A DNA stretch of 64,000 bases from the NCBI GenBank assembly GCA_963668435.2, contig CAXXSC010000005.1, forward strand, positions 248,001 through 312,000, read 5' to 3'. A program made the position numbers and the translations under genes. Below are positions 44,264-52,053 of the stretch, in pieces (the first letter of the stretch is position 1; each line of letters begins with the position of its first letter). The stretch is from G963668435 sp963668435. GTDB lineage: Bacteria > Latescibacterota > Latescibacteria > Latescibacterales > Latescibacteraceae. Under the pieces are notes generated by a model. The model saw nothing but the letters and a program-made list of their open reading frames with translations, was not told where the DNA came from and made no database searches.

Positions 44264-45268
44264 ATGGGCTGCAATATAGCTGTAGTCGGCGCGACAGGCA
44301 ATGTCGGACGCGAGATGCTTAAAATACTCGATGAGCGTAATTTTCCGATTGACAGGCTGAGACTGCTCGCTTCCAAACGCAGTGCCGGTCAGAAACTGAA
44401 TTTCAAGGGCGAAGAACTCGTTATCGAATTGCTCGATGATGCCGCATTCGAAAAAGGCGAGATCGTACTGAGTTCTGCCGGCGGCAGTGTTTCCGAGGCG
44501 TTTGCGCCGAAAGCGAAAGCGGCAGGTGCGCTCGTTATCGACAACACCAGCGCATTCCGCATGGACCCGGATGTTCCGCTCGTGGTTCCCGAGGTCAATC
44601 CCAAGGCCGCGTTCGATCACAAGGGCATCATAGCCAACCCGAACTGCTCGACCATCCAGATGGTCGTGGTACTGAAACCGCTCCATGATGCCGCGACAAT
44701 CAAACGCGTGGTTGTTTCCACATACCAGGCTGTTTCCGGCGCCGGAAAGGCCGCTATAGACGAGCTCAACGATCAGTCGGTGGCTATTGTCAAGGGCGAA
44801 AGCTATCCGCCGAAAGTGTTCCCGAAACAGATCGCTTTCAACTGCCTGCCGCAGATTCCGCAGTCTAACGCGTTCGTCGACAATTTCTACACCTCGGAAG
44901 AGATGAAGATGGTCAACGAAACGAAAAAGATCATGATGGACGATTCCATTCTGGTCACCGCCACCACGGTGCGCGTTCCCGTAATCACCGGCCATTCCGA
45001 GTCGGTCAATGTGGAGACCGCTAAGAAACTCAGCCGTAACGAGGCTATCGAGATCCTGTCGAAAGCACCCGGTGTTACTGTCCTCGACGATCCCGCAAAC
45101 CAGGTCTATCCTCTTGCCACCGACGCTGCCGGCAAAGATGACACGTTCGTGGGCCGTATCCGCGAGGATATCTCGCACCCGTCCGCACTTGACATGTGGG
45201 TTGTTTCAGATAATCTCAGAAAAGGCGCGGCCCTGAACACTGTTCAGATCGCCGAACTTTTCCTGTAA
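44264..45268 (+). CDS. asd: Aspartate-semialdehyde dehydrogenase
   Basis: It reduces aspartyl phosphate to the semialdehyde. I start at ATG 44264 (GAGGGAG upstream, then CNIAVVGATGNVGREML); an earlier in-frame ATG at 44183 would add 27 unlike residues. The catalytic Cys lies in IIANPNCSTIQM and the substrate segment is YQAVSGAGKAA. At 334 residues it is the common bacterial type. It ends the aspartate-to-threonine set, with a strong terminator 19 bp after the stop. Confidence 0.95.
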   Translation: MGCNIAVVGATGNVGREMLKILDERNFPIDRLRLLASKRSAGQKLNFKGEELVIELLDDAAFEKGEIVLSSAGGSVSEAFAPKAKAAGALVIDNTSAFRMDPDVPLVVPEVNPKAAFDHKGIIANPNCSTIQMVVVLKPLHDAATIKRVVVSTYQAVSGAGKAAIDELNDQSVAIVKGESYPPKVFPKQIAFNCLPQIPQSNAFVDNFYTSEEMKMVNETKKIMMDDSILVTATTVRVPVITGHSESVNVETAKKLSRNEAIEILSKAPGVTVLDDPANQVYPLATDAAGKDDTFVGRIREDISHPSALDMWVVSDNLRKGAALNTVQIAELFL

Positions 45269-45286
45269 TATTGATTTCGAATCAAG

Positions 45287-45318
45287 CGGGGGACAGAAAA
45301 TTCTGTCCCCGTTTTTTT
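45287..45318 (+). terminator. Rho-independent terminator of the threonine operon
   Basis: A CGGGG-ACAGAA / TTCTGTCCCCG stem of about 11 bp followed by seven T. Confidence 0.9.
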
Positions 45319-45432
45319 CGTTTAAAAAAATGTATTTTCTCTCGAATTGAGCTTTCATTGTGGAGTTTGACAAACTAAATTACGGATTGTAAAGCATTTA
45401 CTGTACTATTTTCCATATTTTTACCTCGATTA

Positions 45433-45448
45433 TGTGATAAAAATCACT
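45433..45448. promoter_or_regulatory. CRP/FNR-type site at a class II position
   Basis: TGTGA-N6-TCACT matches the E. coli CRP consensus at 9 of 10 positions and contains a perfect GTGAT-AAAA-ATCAC palindrome. Its centre is about 41 bp before the expected start of the next promoter, where activating CRP-family proteins bind. Confidence 0.5.
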
Positions 45449-45475
45449 TGCATGTTTTGCATTGAAGCATATTAT
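45448..45475 (+). promoter_or_regulatory. Promoter of the methyltransferase gene
   Basis: TTGCAT (45448-45453), 16 bp, TATTAT (45470-45475). The weak -35 overlapped by a CRP-like site fits an activated promoter. Confidence 0.45.
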
Positions 45476-45502
45476 TAAAACCACAGTTTTTTTTTGGAGA
45501 GT

Positions 45503-46276
45503 ATGATCGAGAACGGAAACGAAGCCTGGTTTGGGGATTATTTCGGCCCGGATTACCTGAAAATCGATTTTCAGCCGAATACCGATAACGAAGTAGCTTT
45601 TATGACAGAGGCCCTTGAACTTGGCAAAGGCTCAAAGCTGCTGGACGCGGCCTGCGGTTACGGACGTCATATGATTCCGCTGCTTAGGCAAGGGATTGAT
45701 GTAACCGGCTGCGATCTGTCGTCTTTCATGATTGAAGAGGCGAAACGCCGTCTCGACGAAGGCAATAGCGACGAAAGGGAAGTTTCGGCGTCTTTTGTCA
45801 ACTGCGACCTGAGAGAACTCCCTTATACCGAGGAGTTCGACGCCGCCTGCCTGATGTTTAATTCCTTCGGCTATTTTAAGAGTGAGGACGATAATTTCCG
45901 CGTTCTTGCCGCTGTTTCGGATTCACTGAAAGATGACGGTCTTTTTCTTCTCGACCTGGTCAACCGTGACTACCTGATCAGGCATCCCGCCGGGAAAGAC
46001 TGGATCGAGCGTGATGACGCTGTCATACTCGAAGAGAAACATTTCGATGCGGTCAGGAACCGTTCCGAAATCGATGTTCATGTGATAGACGGCGACGGCA
46101 AGCGTTCGTACCATCATTCGATACGTCTCTATCCGCTGACTGAGATCGCCATGCTGCTCGAGGCGGCCGGGTTAGCGGTTGAAAGCGTTTATGGTGGTTT
46201 CGGAGGTGAACTTTACGACTGGAACAGCGAACGAATGCTGATCGTGTCCAGACGTTTCAGCCTGGACGAAGAATAG
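45503..46276 (+). CDS. Class I SAM-dependent methyltransferase
   Basis: Start ATG 45503 with TTGGAGAG upstream (an in-frame TTG at 45494 is the ribosome site itself). The SAM motif LLDAACGYGRHMIPLL, the acidic GCDLS and the post-motif NCDLRELPYTEEFDAACLMFNSFGYF are seen, with the RLYPLTEIAMLLEAAGL segment near the end. It resembles small-molecule methyltransferases of the Methyltransf_25 kind; the substrate is unknown. The MBL hydrolase gene follows after 25 bp, so they are co-transcribed. Confidence 0.8.
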   Translation: MIENGNEAWFGDYFGPDYLKIDFQPNTDNEVAFMTEALELGKGSKLLDAACGYGRHMIPLLRQGIDVTGCDLSSFMIEEAKRRLDEGNSDEREVSASFVNCDLRELPYTEEFDAACLMFNSFGYFKSEDDNFRVLAAVSDSLKDDGLFLLDLVNRDYLIRHPAGKDWIERDDAVILEEKHFDAVRNRSEIDVHVIDGDGKRSYHHSIRLYPLTEIAMLLEAAGLAVESVYGGFGGELYDWNSERMLIVSRRFSLDEE

Positions 46277-46301
46277 AAGTAAAGAACGAAAGGTCGGGGT
46301 C

Positions 46302-47261
46302 ATGAAAGTTACATTCTGGGGAACACGCGGATCTCTTCCCACACCGTTGACATCGGCCGAGTTTTTTGTGAAAGCAAAACGCCTCCTTATGAGCGCCAAA
46401 GATGTCGATCTCAATGACGAGTCCGCAGTAGACAGGTTTCTCCTGAGCAGGCCAATGCCCGAGGCTATGACTTTCGGCGGCAACACCCCCTGTATCGAGA
46501 TCATTGACGGCAGCAACCGCCTCATCATCGACTGCGGTTCCGGCCTGTATCCCCTGGGCCGCCACATGATGAGCTCCGGTTTCGTTCCCGGCAGCCGTAT
46601 CGATATTCTCCAGACCCACACACACTGGGACCACATGCTGGGCTTCCCCTTTTTCGCACCGGCATTCACCAAGGGCACCAATATCCACATCCACGGCATC
46701 CACCCGCATCTCGGCGAGCGATTCGAACAGCAAATGGACCTGATTCATTTCCCCATCGAGATCGGCGACATGGCGGCTAATGTCTATTTCGAACAGGCAG
46801 TCCGCGAAACCGAGTTCGGTATTCCCGGCTTCACAGTCAGCAGCAAAGCCCTTCACCACCCCGGCGGCTCATACGCATACCGCATCACCGCGGGCGACAA
46901 AACAGTCGTAATCGCCACCGACGGCGAATATAAGGGCAAACCCGAGGAAGTCTATCCACCCTATGTCGAATTTTATCAGAACGCCGACCTTCTGGTGTTC
47001 GATGCCATGTATTCGACCTTGGAAAAAGTCATCGAGCGGGAGAATTTCGGTCACTCGACGCCGGTTATCGGCATCAGGATCGCGATGGATGCCGGTGTTA
47101 AAAAGATAGCACTGTTCCACCACGATCCCGAATGCAACGATGCCCAGATTGCACAGACTTTCGAGGATGCCCGCGAGTACCTCAAAAACCAGACTCCACC
47201 CGCAGGACAAAAGCCGCTCGATCTCATAGTCACCTATGACGGACTCGAAATAGAAGTCTAA
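46302..47261 (+). CDS. MBL-fold metallo-hydrolase
   Basis: The 319-residue protein has the metallo-beta-lactamase-fold motif QTHTHWDHMLGFPFF (HxHxDH), LHHPGGSYAYRI, IATDGEY and LFHHDPECND, supplying metal ligands. The start MKVTFWGTRGSLPTP is typical of a cluster related to PhnP/RNase Z-like and cyclic-nucleotide phosphodiesterase-like hydrolases that are sometimes fused to response regulators. A cytoplasmic phosphodiesterase is plausible. It lies in an operon with the methyltransferase. Confidence 0.8.
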   Translation: MKVTFWGTRGSLPTPLTSAEFFVKAKRLLMSAKDVDLNDESAVDRFLLSRPMPEAMTFGGNTPCIEIIDGSNRLIIDCGSGLYPLGRHMMSSGFVPGSRIDILQTHTHWDHMLGFPFFAPAFTKGTNIHIHGIHPHLGERFEQQMDLIHFPIEIGDMAANVYFEQAVRETEFGIPGFTVSSKALHHPGGSYAYRITAGDKTVVIATDGEYKGKPEEVYPPYVEFYQNADLLVFDAMYSTLEKVIERENFGHSTPVIGIRIAMDAGVKKIALFHHDPECNDAQIAQTFEDAREYLKNQTPPAGQKPLDLIVTYDGLEIEV

Positions 47262-47396
47262 AAGCCGTACTTTCCCTGACCACATCTCAATGCAATTATA
47301 GCCCCACCTCCGGAGCAGTGTGCATTCAGCGCAGATGAACGGCGCAGACCTCGGTGCAGAATATGGGCGTAAATACAGGCTTTCAACTTTTACTGT

Positions 47397-47430
47397 AAGC
47401 ACCCGAAAACACTTTTTTCAGGGCTTTTTT
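47397..47430 (+). terminator. Possible weak terminator before fhs
   Basis: AGC-CCC-AAAA pairs with TTTT-GGG-CT with several mismatches, followed by TTTTTT. It is 136 bp after the MBL gene. Confidence 0.35.
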
Positions 47431-47497
47431 ATTCCTATATTACATTTTTGGAGAGTTGTACATTGCGCATCATTGGCATAGACTGAAAGGAAACAGC

Positions 47498-49192
47498 ATG
47501 TTAAGCGACCTTGAAATCGCCCAGGCATCTGAGTTGAAACATATCCGTGAAATCGCGGAAAGTGTCGGCCTCACCGAGGACGATATCGAGTACTACGGCA
47601 ACTACAAGGCCAAGGTGAAACTCGATGTCCTCGAGAAAAGCTGTAAAATAAAAAAAGCCAAATATATAGTGGTTTCCGCAATCACGCCAACCCCACTGGG
47701 TGAAGGTAAAACCGTAACGACCGTGGGTGTTTCACAGGCGCTCTCGCGAATCGGCAAGAGTGTCATAACGACACTCCGTCAGCCCTCGATGGGTCCGACA
47801 TTCGGCATCAAGGGCGGCGCGGCGGGCGGCGGCTACTCGCAGGTCATCCCCATGGAGGATTTCAACCTCCATCTCACCGGCGACATCCACGCTGTCGGTG
47901 TAGCCCATAACCTGCTCGCGGCATTCATCGACAACAGCCTTCAGAAAGGCAATCCGCTTAATCTCGATCCGCACTCGATCACCTGGAACCGTGTGGTCGA
48001 TGTCTCCGACCGCGCCCTGAGAAACGTGGTGCTCGGACTCGGCGGCAGGCTGGACGGTGTCCCGCGCCAGACAGGATTCGATATCACCGTGGCAAGCGAG
48101 ATCATGGCGGTGCTCGCCCTGACAACGAGCCTTAATGACCTCCGCAAACGCCTGGGCCGCATCGTAATCGGCATGACCTACGACAAGAAACCCGTGACTG
48201 CTGAAGACCTTCGTGCCGCAGGCGCCATGACTGTCCTCATGAAAGACGCTATCATGCCGACACTCATGCAGACACTGGAGCATACGCCGGTGCTGGTTCA
48301 TGCGGGCCCGTTCGCCAATATCGCCCACGGCAACTCATCGGTTATCGCCGATCTCATCGGTGTCAAACTCGCCGATTACGTGGTCACCGAAAGCGGATTC
48401 GGCGCTGACATGGGTGCCGAGAAGTTTGTTAATATCAAGTGCCGTGTCAGCGGGCTTGCGCCGGACGCGGTCATTCTAGCGGCAACTGTCCGCGCACTCA
48501 AGATGCATTCCGGCCGTTACAAGATCGTGCCGGGCAAGCCTTTGAGCGAGGGCCTGGTCACCGAAAACCTTTTCGATATCGACGAGGGCGGCTGCAATCT
48601 CAGGAAACAGATTCAGAACATCAAACAGTTCGGCGTTCCTGTCGTGGTCGCGATCAATCGCTTTTCTACCGATACCGACCGTGAGATTGACAGGGTCAGA
48701 ACCATCGCGCTGGAAGCAGGCGCCGATTTCGCTGTCGAATCGAATGTCTGGGCGGAGGGCGGCAAAGGCGGCGAGGAACTCGCCAGAGCTGTGGTCAAAG
48801 CCGCGGAACAGAAATCATCATTCAAGTTCCTGTACCCGCTGAATGTCGGAATCAAGGAAAAGATTGAGACGATCGCCACAAAAATGTACGGTGCCGACGG
48901 TGTCGAGTACATGCCGCTCGCGGAACGTCAGATCAAGCAGTTCACTAAACTCGGCTATGACAAGTTCCCGATATGTATGGCAAAAACGCACCTGAGCCTT
49001 TCGCACGACCCGAAACTGAAGGGCGCACCGGAGGGTTTCACCGTACCGATCCGCGAGGTCAAAGCCAGTATCGGTGCCGGGTTCCTGTACCCGCTTCTCG
49101 GTGAAATGCGCACCATGCCCGGCCTGCCCAGCGATCCGGCGGGCGCCCATGTCGATATCGACGACGATGGCAGGATCACGGGGCTGTTCTAA
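47498..49192 (+). CDS. fhs: Formate-tetrahydrofolate ligase
   Basis: The enzyme joins formate to tetrahydrofolate using ATP. I start at ATG 47498 (AAAGGAAAC upstream), giving 564 residues, normal for the family. TPTPLGEGKTVTTVGVSQAL is the P-loop; LRQPSMGPTFGIKGGAAGGGYSQVIPMEDFNLHLTGD is the family hallmark. Together with folD, an AICAR transformylase and a MetF/MetV-like reductase downstream, it forms a folate one-carbon cluster: formate to 10-formyl-, methenyl-, methylene- and methyl-THF. This could serve purine synthesis, methionine, or the methyl branch of a Wood-Ljungdahl-like route. Confidence 0.95.
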   Translation: MLSDLEIAQASELKHIREIAESVGLTEDDIEYYGNYKAKVKLDVLEKSCKIKKAKYIVVSAITPTPLGEGKTVTTVGVSQALSRIGKSVITTLRQPSMGPTFGIKGGAAGGGYSQVIPMEDFNLHLTGDIHAVGVAHNLLAAFIDNSLQKGNPLNLDPHSITWNRVVDVSDRALRNVVLGLGGRLDGVPRQTGFDITVASEIMAVLALTTSLNDLRKRLGRIVIGMTYDKKPVTAEDLRAAGAMTVLMKDAIMPTLMQTLEHTPVLVHAGPFANIAHGNSSVIADLIGVKLADYVVTESGFGADMGAEKFVNIKCRVSGLAPDAVILAATVRALKMHSGRYKIVPGKPLSEGLVTENLFDIDEGGCNLRKQIQNIKQFGVPVVVAINRFSTDTDREIDRVRTIALEAGADFAVESNVWAEGGKGGEELARAVVKAAEQKSSFKFLYPLNVGIKEKIETIATKMYGADGVEYMPLAERQIKQFTKLGYDKFPICMAKTHLSLSHDPKLKGAPEGFTVPIREVKASIGAGFLYPLLGEMRTMPGLPSDPAGAHVDIDDDGRITGLF

Positions 49193-49396
49193 GGAAGAGG
49201 CACAGAGAAAAGAATTAAAGCCGGGCAGGATGACAGGATATTCCAGATAAAATGTGTTAAAACCATGTCATTATCCGTTTTCGCGGCTGTAAAATCTTTC
49301 TTTGCAACTTTGCGAGATATTTTTAATGCTTCATTTTTTGATTCATGAACCTTGAATTATATTTTATGAACAATGAACCGATAAAGGAGTTTTTTC

Positions 49397-50284
49397 ATGC
49401 CCGCTAAAATCATCGATGGCAAGGCCATTGCCGAAACAATGCGCAACGAAATGCAGGCCGAAGTCAAACAGCTCATTTCGCAGGGCATAACGCCCCGACT
49501 CGAGGTCGTGCTTGTCGGCGAGGACCCGGCCTCACAGGTCTATGTGCGCATGAAAGGCAAGGACTGTGAGAGCATCGGCATCGCCTCGGAAACACACCGT
49601 CTGCCCGAGGAAACCACGCAGGAGGAACTGCTCGCACTTGTCGGAAAATTCAACAGCGATCCGGCTGTCCACGGAATCCTTGTCCAGCTTCCGCTGCCGA
49701 AACATATCGACGAGGAAACCATCCTCAACGCCATCATACCGGAAAAGGATGTCGATGGTTTCCATCCGGTGAACGTGGGCAAAATGGTCATCGGCGAACC
49801 GGGTTTCCTTCCCTGCACACCGCACGGCGTTCAGCAGATGCTCATCCGCTGCGGGATTGAGACAAAAGGCAAACACGCTGTCGTTGTCGGCCGCTCGAAC
49901 ATTGTCGGCAAGCCCATGGCCAACATCCTCGTGCAGAAAAAAGAGGGCGCAAACTGCGTAGTGACAGTCGTGCATACCGCCGCCCCAGACATGAGCGTCT
50001 TTACGAAACAGGCTGATATCCTCGTTGTCGCCGCGGGCCGTCCCGACGTGCTCACCGCCGACATGGTCAAAGATGGCGCAGTGGTTATCGATGTCGGCAT
50101 CAACCGTATTGAGGACAGCACGAAGAAAAGCGGTTACCGCCTCGTGGGCGATGTCGCCTATGACGAGGTCGCGGAAAAAGCTTCGTGGATCACACCGGTG
50201 CCGGGCGGTGTCGGGCCCATGACCCGCGCCATGCTGCTCTTCAACACGCTCGATTCCGCGAAACGGGCAGCCGATAACAAATAA
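49397..50284 (+). CDS. folD: Bifunctional methylene-THF dehydrogenase/methenyl-THF cyclohydrolase
   Basis: The 295-residue enzyme interconverts 10-formyl-, methenyl- and methylene-THF. YVRMKGKDCESIGI has the catalytic Lys, QLPLPKHIDE and EKDVDGFHPVNVGKM the folate motif, VVGRSNIVGKPM the nucleotide loop, VIDVGINR and TPVPGGVGPMTRAMLL the end signature. It takes its substrate from Fhs. An AAAGGAG ribosome site is present. Confidence 0.95.
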   Translation: MPAKIIDGKAIAETMRNEMQAEVKQLISQGITPRLEVVLVGEDPASQVYVRMKGKDCESIGIASETHRLPEETTQEELLALVGKFNSDPAVHGILVQLPLPKHIDEETILNAIIPEKDVDGFHPVNVGKMVIGEPGFLPCTPHGVQQMLIRCGIETKGKHAVVVGRSNIVGKPMANILVQKKEGANCVVTVVHTAAPDMSVFTKQADILVVAAGRPDVLTADMVKDGAVVIDVGINRIEDSTKKSGYRLVGDVAYDEVAEKASWITPVPGGVGPMTRAMLLFNTLDSAKRAADNK

Positions 50285-50291
50285 TATTTGC

Positions 50292-50345
50292 CACAGAGAG
50301 CACAGAGAGCACAGAGAGCACAGAGAGCACAGAGAGCACAGAGAT
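50292..50345. repeat. Tandem 9-bp repeat (CACAGAGAG) x6
   Basis: Six head-to-tail CACAGAGAG units directly after folD, the last ending in T. Degenerate relatives occur at 49200-49216, 34494-34510 and, in reverse or diverged form, around 61263-61306 and 61571-61610, always between genes. Confidence 0.9.
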
Positions 50346-50577
50346 TATCAAAAAAGAAGCCGTGAAACGGAGATGTCAAGGAAGTTCACGGAGTCATCCA
50401 AAATAACGTTGTTGGGTGTCAAATACTCTAAATAAACGTCCTTTCTTAACGCCTTCGCATCTTTGCAGGATTGACATAGATTTTTCTCCGTTATCTCTGT
50501 TATCTCAGTGGCTTATTGACGTAACACCTGAGCGAAAATACAATCATTCATATATATATCGAAACATGGGGGATACC

Positions 50578-51831
50578 ATGGCAGTAAAAGATTTTAAAAG
50601 CGCATACAAAACCATCATGGACGATCATTTTCCGCCGCAGATGGAATTGTCTTTTGTCGATGAGTCCGGCCGCCAGACACTGTTTTTCGAGAAAGTCTCG
50701 TGGCTGATCGACGATGTCGAAAAGGGCCTCCGCTATGGCGAGAATCCAGGTCAGGAAGCCGCCCTGTACAAGCTGGTCAACGGCAATCTCACCCTCGGTG
50801 AGGTCGAATGCATCCAGCCGGGCAATTATCTCGCCTCCGATGTGGAACTGCTCCAGTCCGGCAAGCATCCCGGCAAAATCAACATTACTGACGTTGACAA
50901 CGCGCTCAATATCCTCCGTTATATCACTGAAGAGCCCTGCTCGGTCATCATCAAGCACAATAATCCCTGCGGCGTGGCAAAAGCTGCAACTCTCGCAGAG
51001 GCGTACGACAAGGCAAACATGGCGGACCGTCTGGCCGCGTTCGGCGGCGCAATCGCGCTCAACCGTGAGGTCGACAGGGAAACCGCCGAGCTGATCGTGA
51101 AAAATTACGCCGAGGTGGTCGCTGCGCCGGAATTCGCCGAGGGCGTTCTCGATATTTTCGCTACGAAGAAAAACCTCCGTGTCTGTAAAGTTGCCAACAT
51201 GAGCCGTCTTCAGGATTTCGTTGGCACCCGTTTTGTCGATATCAAGTCGCTCATGGACGGCGGCATGGCGGTACAGTGGTCCTATGTCCCCGAGACCCGC
51301 ACAAAAGACCAGTTCGTCCCGGCCCAGACAAGCTATAAGGGCACAGAATACACAATCGACCGCATGCCGACAGACAAGGAGTACGACGACCTTCTCTTCG
51401 GCTGGATGGTCGAGGCGGGTGTAACCAGCAACTCGGTTCTCTATATCAAGGACGGCGTTACAGTGGGTATCGGCACAGGCGAACAGGATCGTGTCGGTGT
51501 CGCCGAGATCGCCCGTGACAAGGCATACCGCAAGCTTGCCGACCGTTTCGCATGGGAGCGTCACGGCAGCCCGTACAACACGCTCGAGGACGAGGACGCG
51601 AAAGCCGCTATCGACAGCGAGGTTGCCGAACTCAAGGGCGGCCTGATCGGCAGCGCTATGGTTTCCGACGCGTTCTTCCCTTTCCGTGACGGTATCGATG
51701 TCGGTCTCAGTGAAGGCGTGACCTCTGTTGTGCAGCCCGGGGGCTCCCTGCGCGATTTCGAGAGCATCGAGGCCTGCAACGAGGTCGGCGCGGCAATGGT
51801 GTTTACCGGCCAGAGAAGTTTCAAACATTAA
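50578..51831 (+). CDS. Stand-alone AICAR transformylase (PurH C-terminal type)
   Basis: The protein (417 residues from ATG 50578, GGGGG 5 nt upstream) contains only the AICAR formyltransferase part: LRYGENPGQEAALY, VIIKHNNPCGVA with the catalytic Lys-His, RLAAFGGAIALNR, and the end segments VSDAFFPFRDGIDVG and VVQPGGSLRDFESIEACNEVGAAMVFTGQRSFKH. The usual N-terminal IMP cyclohydrolase domain is missing, and only ~70 N-terminal residues of different character precede the motif region. It consumes the 10-formyl-THF made by Fhs and FolD. The missing IMP cyclohydrolase must be supplied elsewhere (for example a PurO-type enzyme). The upstream in-frame extension to 50416 is not supported by a ribosome site. 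Confidence 0.9.
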   Translation: MAVKDFKSAYKTIMDDHFPPQMELSFVDESGRQTLFFEKVSWLIDDVEKGLRYGENPGQEAALYKLVNGNLTLGEVECIQPGNYLASDVELLQSGKHPGKINITDVDNALNILRYITEEPCSVIIKHNNPCGVAKAATLAEAYDKANMADRLAAFGGAIALNREVDRETAELIVKNYAEVVAAPEFAEGVLDIFATKKNLRVCKVANMSRLQDFVGTRFVDIKSLMDGGMAVQWSYVPETRTKDQFVPAQTSYKGTEYTIDRMPTDKEYDDLLFGWMVEAGVTSNSVLYIKDGVTVGIGTGEQDRVGVAEIARDKAYRKLADRFAWERHGSPYNTLEDEDAKAAIDSEVAELKGGLIGSAMVSDAFFPFRDGIDVGLSEGVTSVVQPGGSLRDFESIEACNEVGAAMVFTGQRSFKH

Positions 51832-52053
51832 TTGACAACCATTCAAGCGTGTGCGGACAGCATTGCGCTGTTCGCCGCGCTCTATGTTACCGTACGATGT
51901 TCTTTCTGTGATATGCGCTGCAAACAGGGATTGGGACGGGCGGTTTTATTTTTACTCGGCACATATTTCCGCCGTTTGGAACAGATGTTTTATCTGACAG
52001 CTGTATGATGTTGATCTGCCATATGAATTCGAATCCTAATCTTTGGAGCGCCT

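Noticed and set aside
50292..50345. CRISPR array
   Set aside because: Units are 9 bp head-to-tail with no spacers; no cas genes anywhere in the window.
50548..51846. 432-codon minus-strand frame antisense to the AICAR transformylase
   Set aside because: Same reason; the composition is typical of an antisense shadow and the sense gene is unmistakable.
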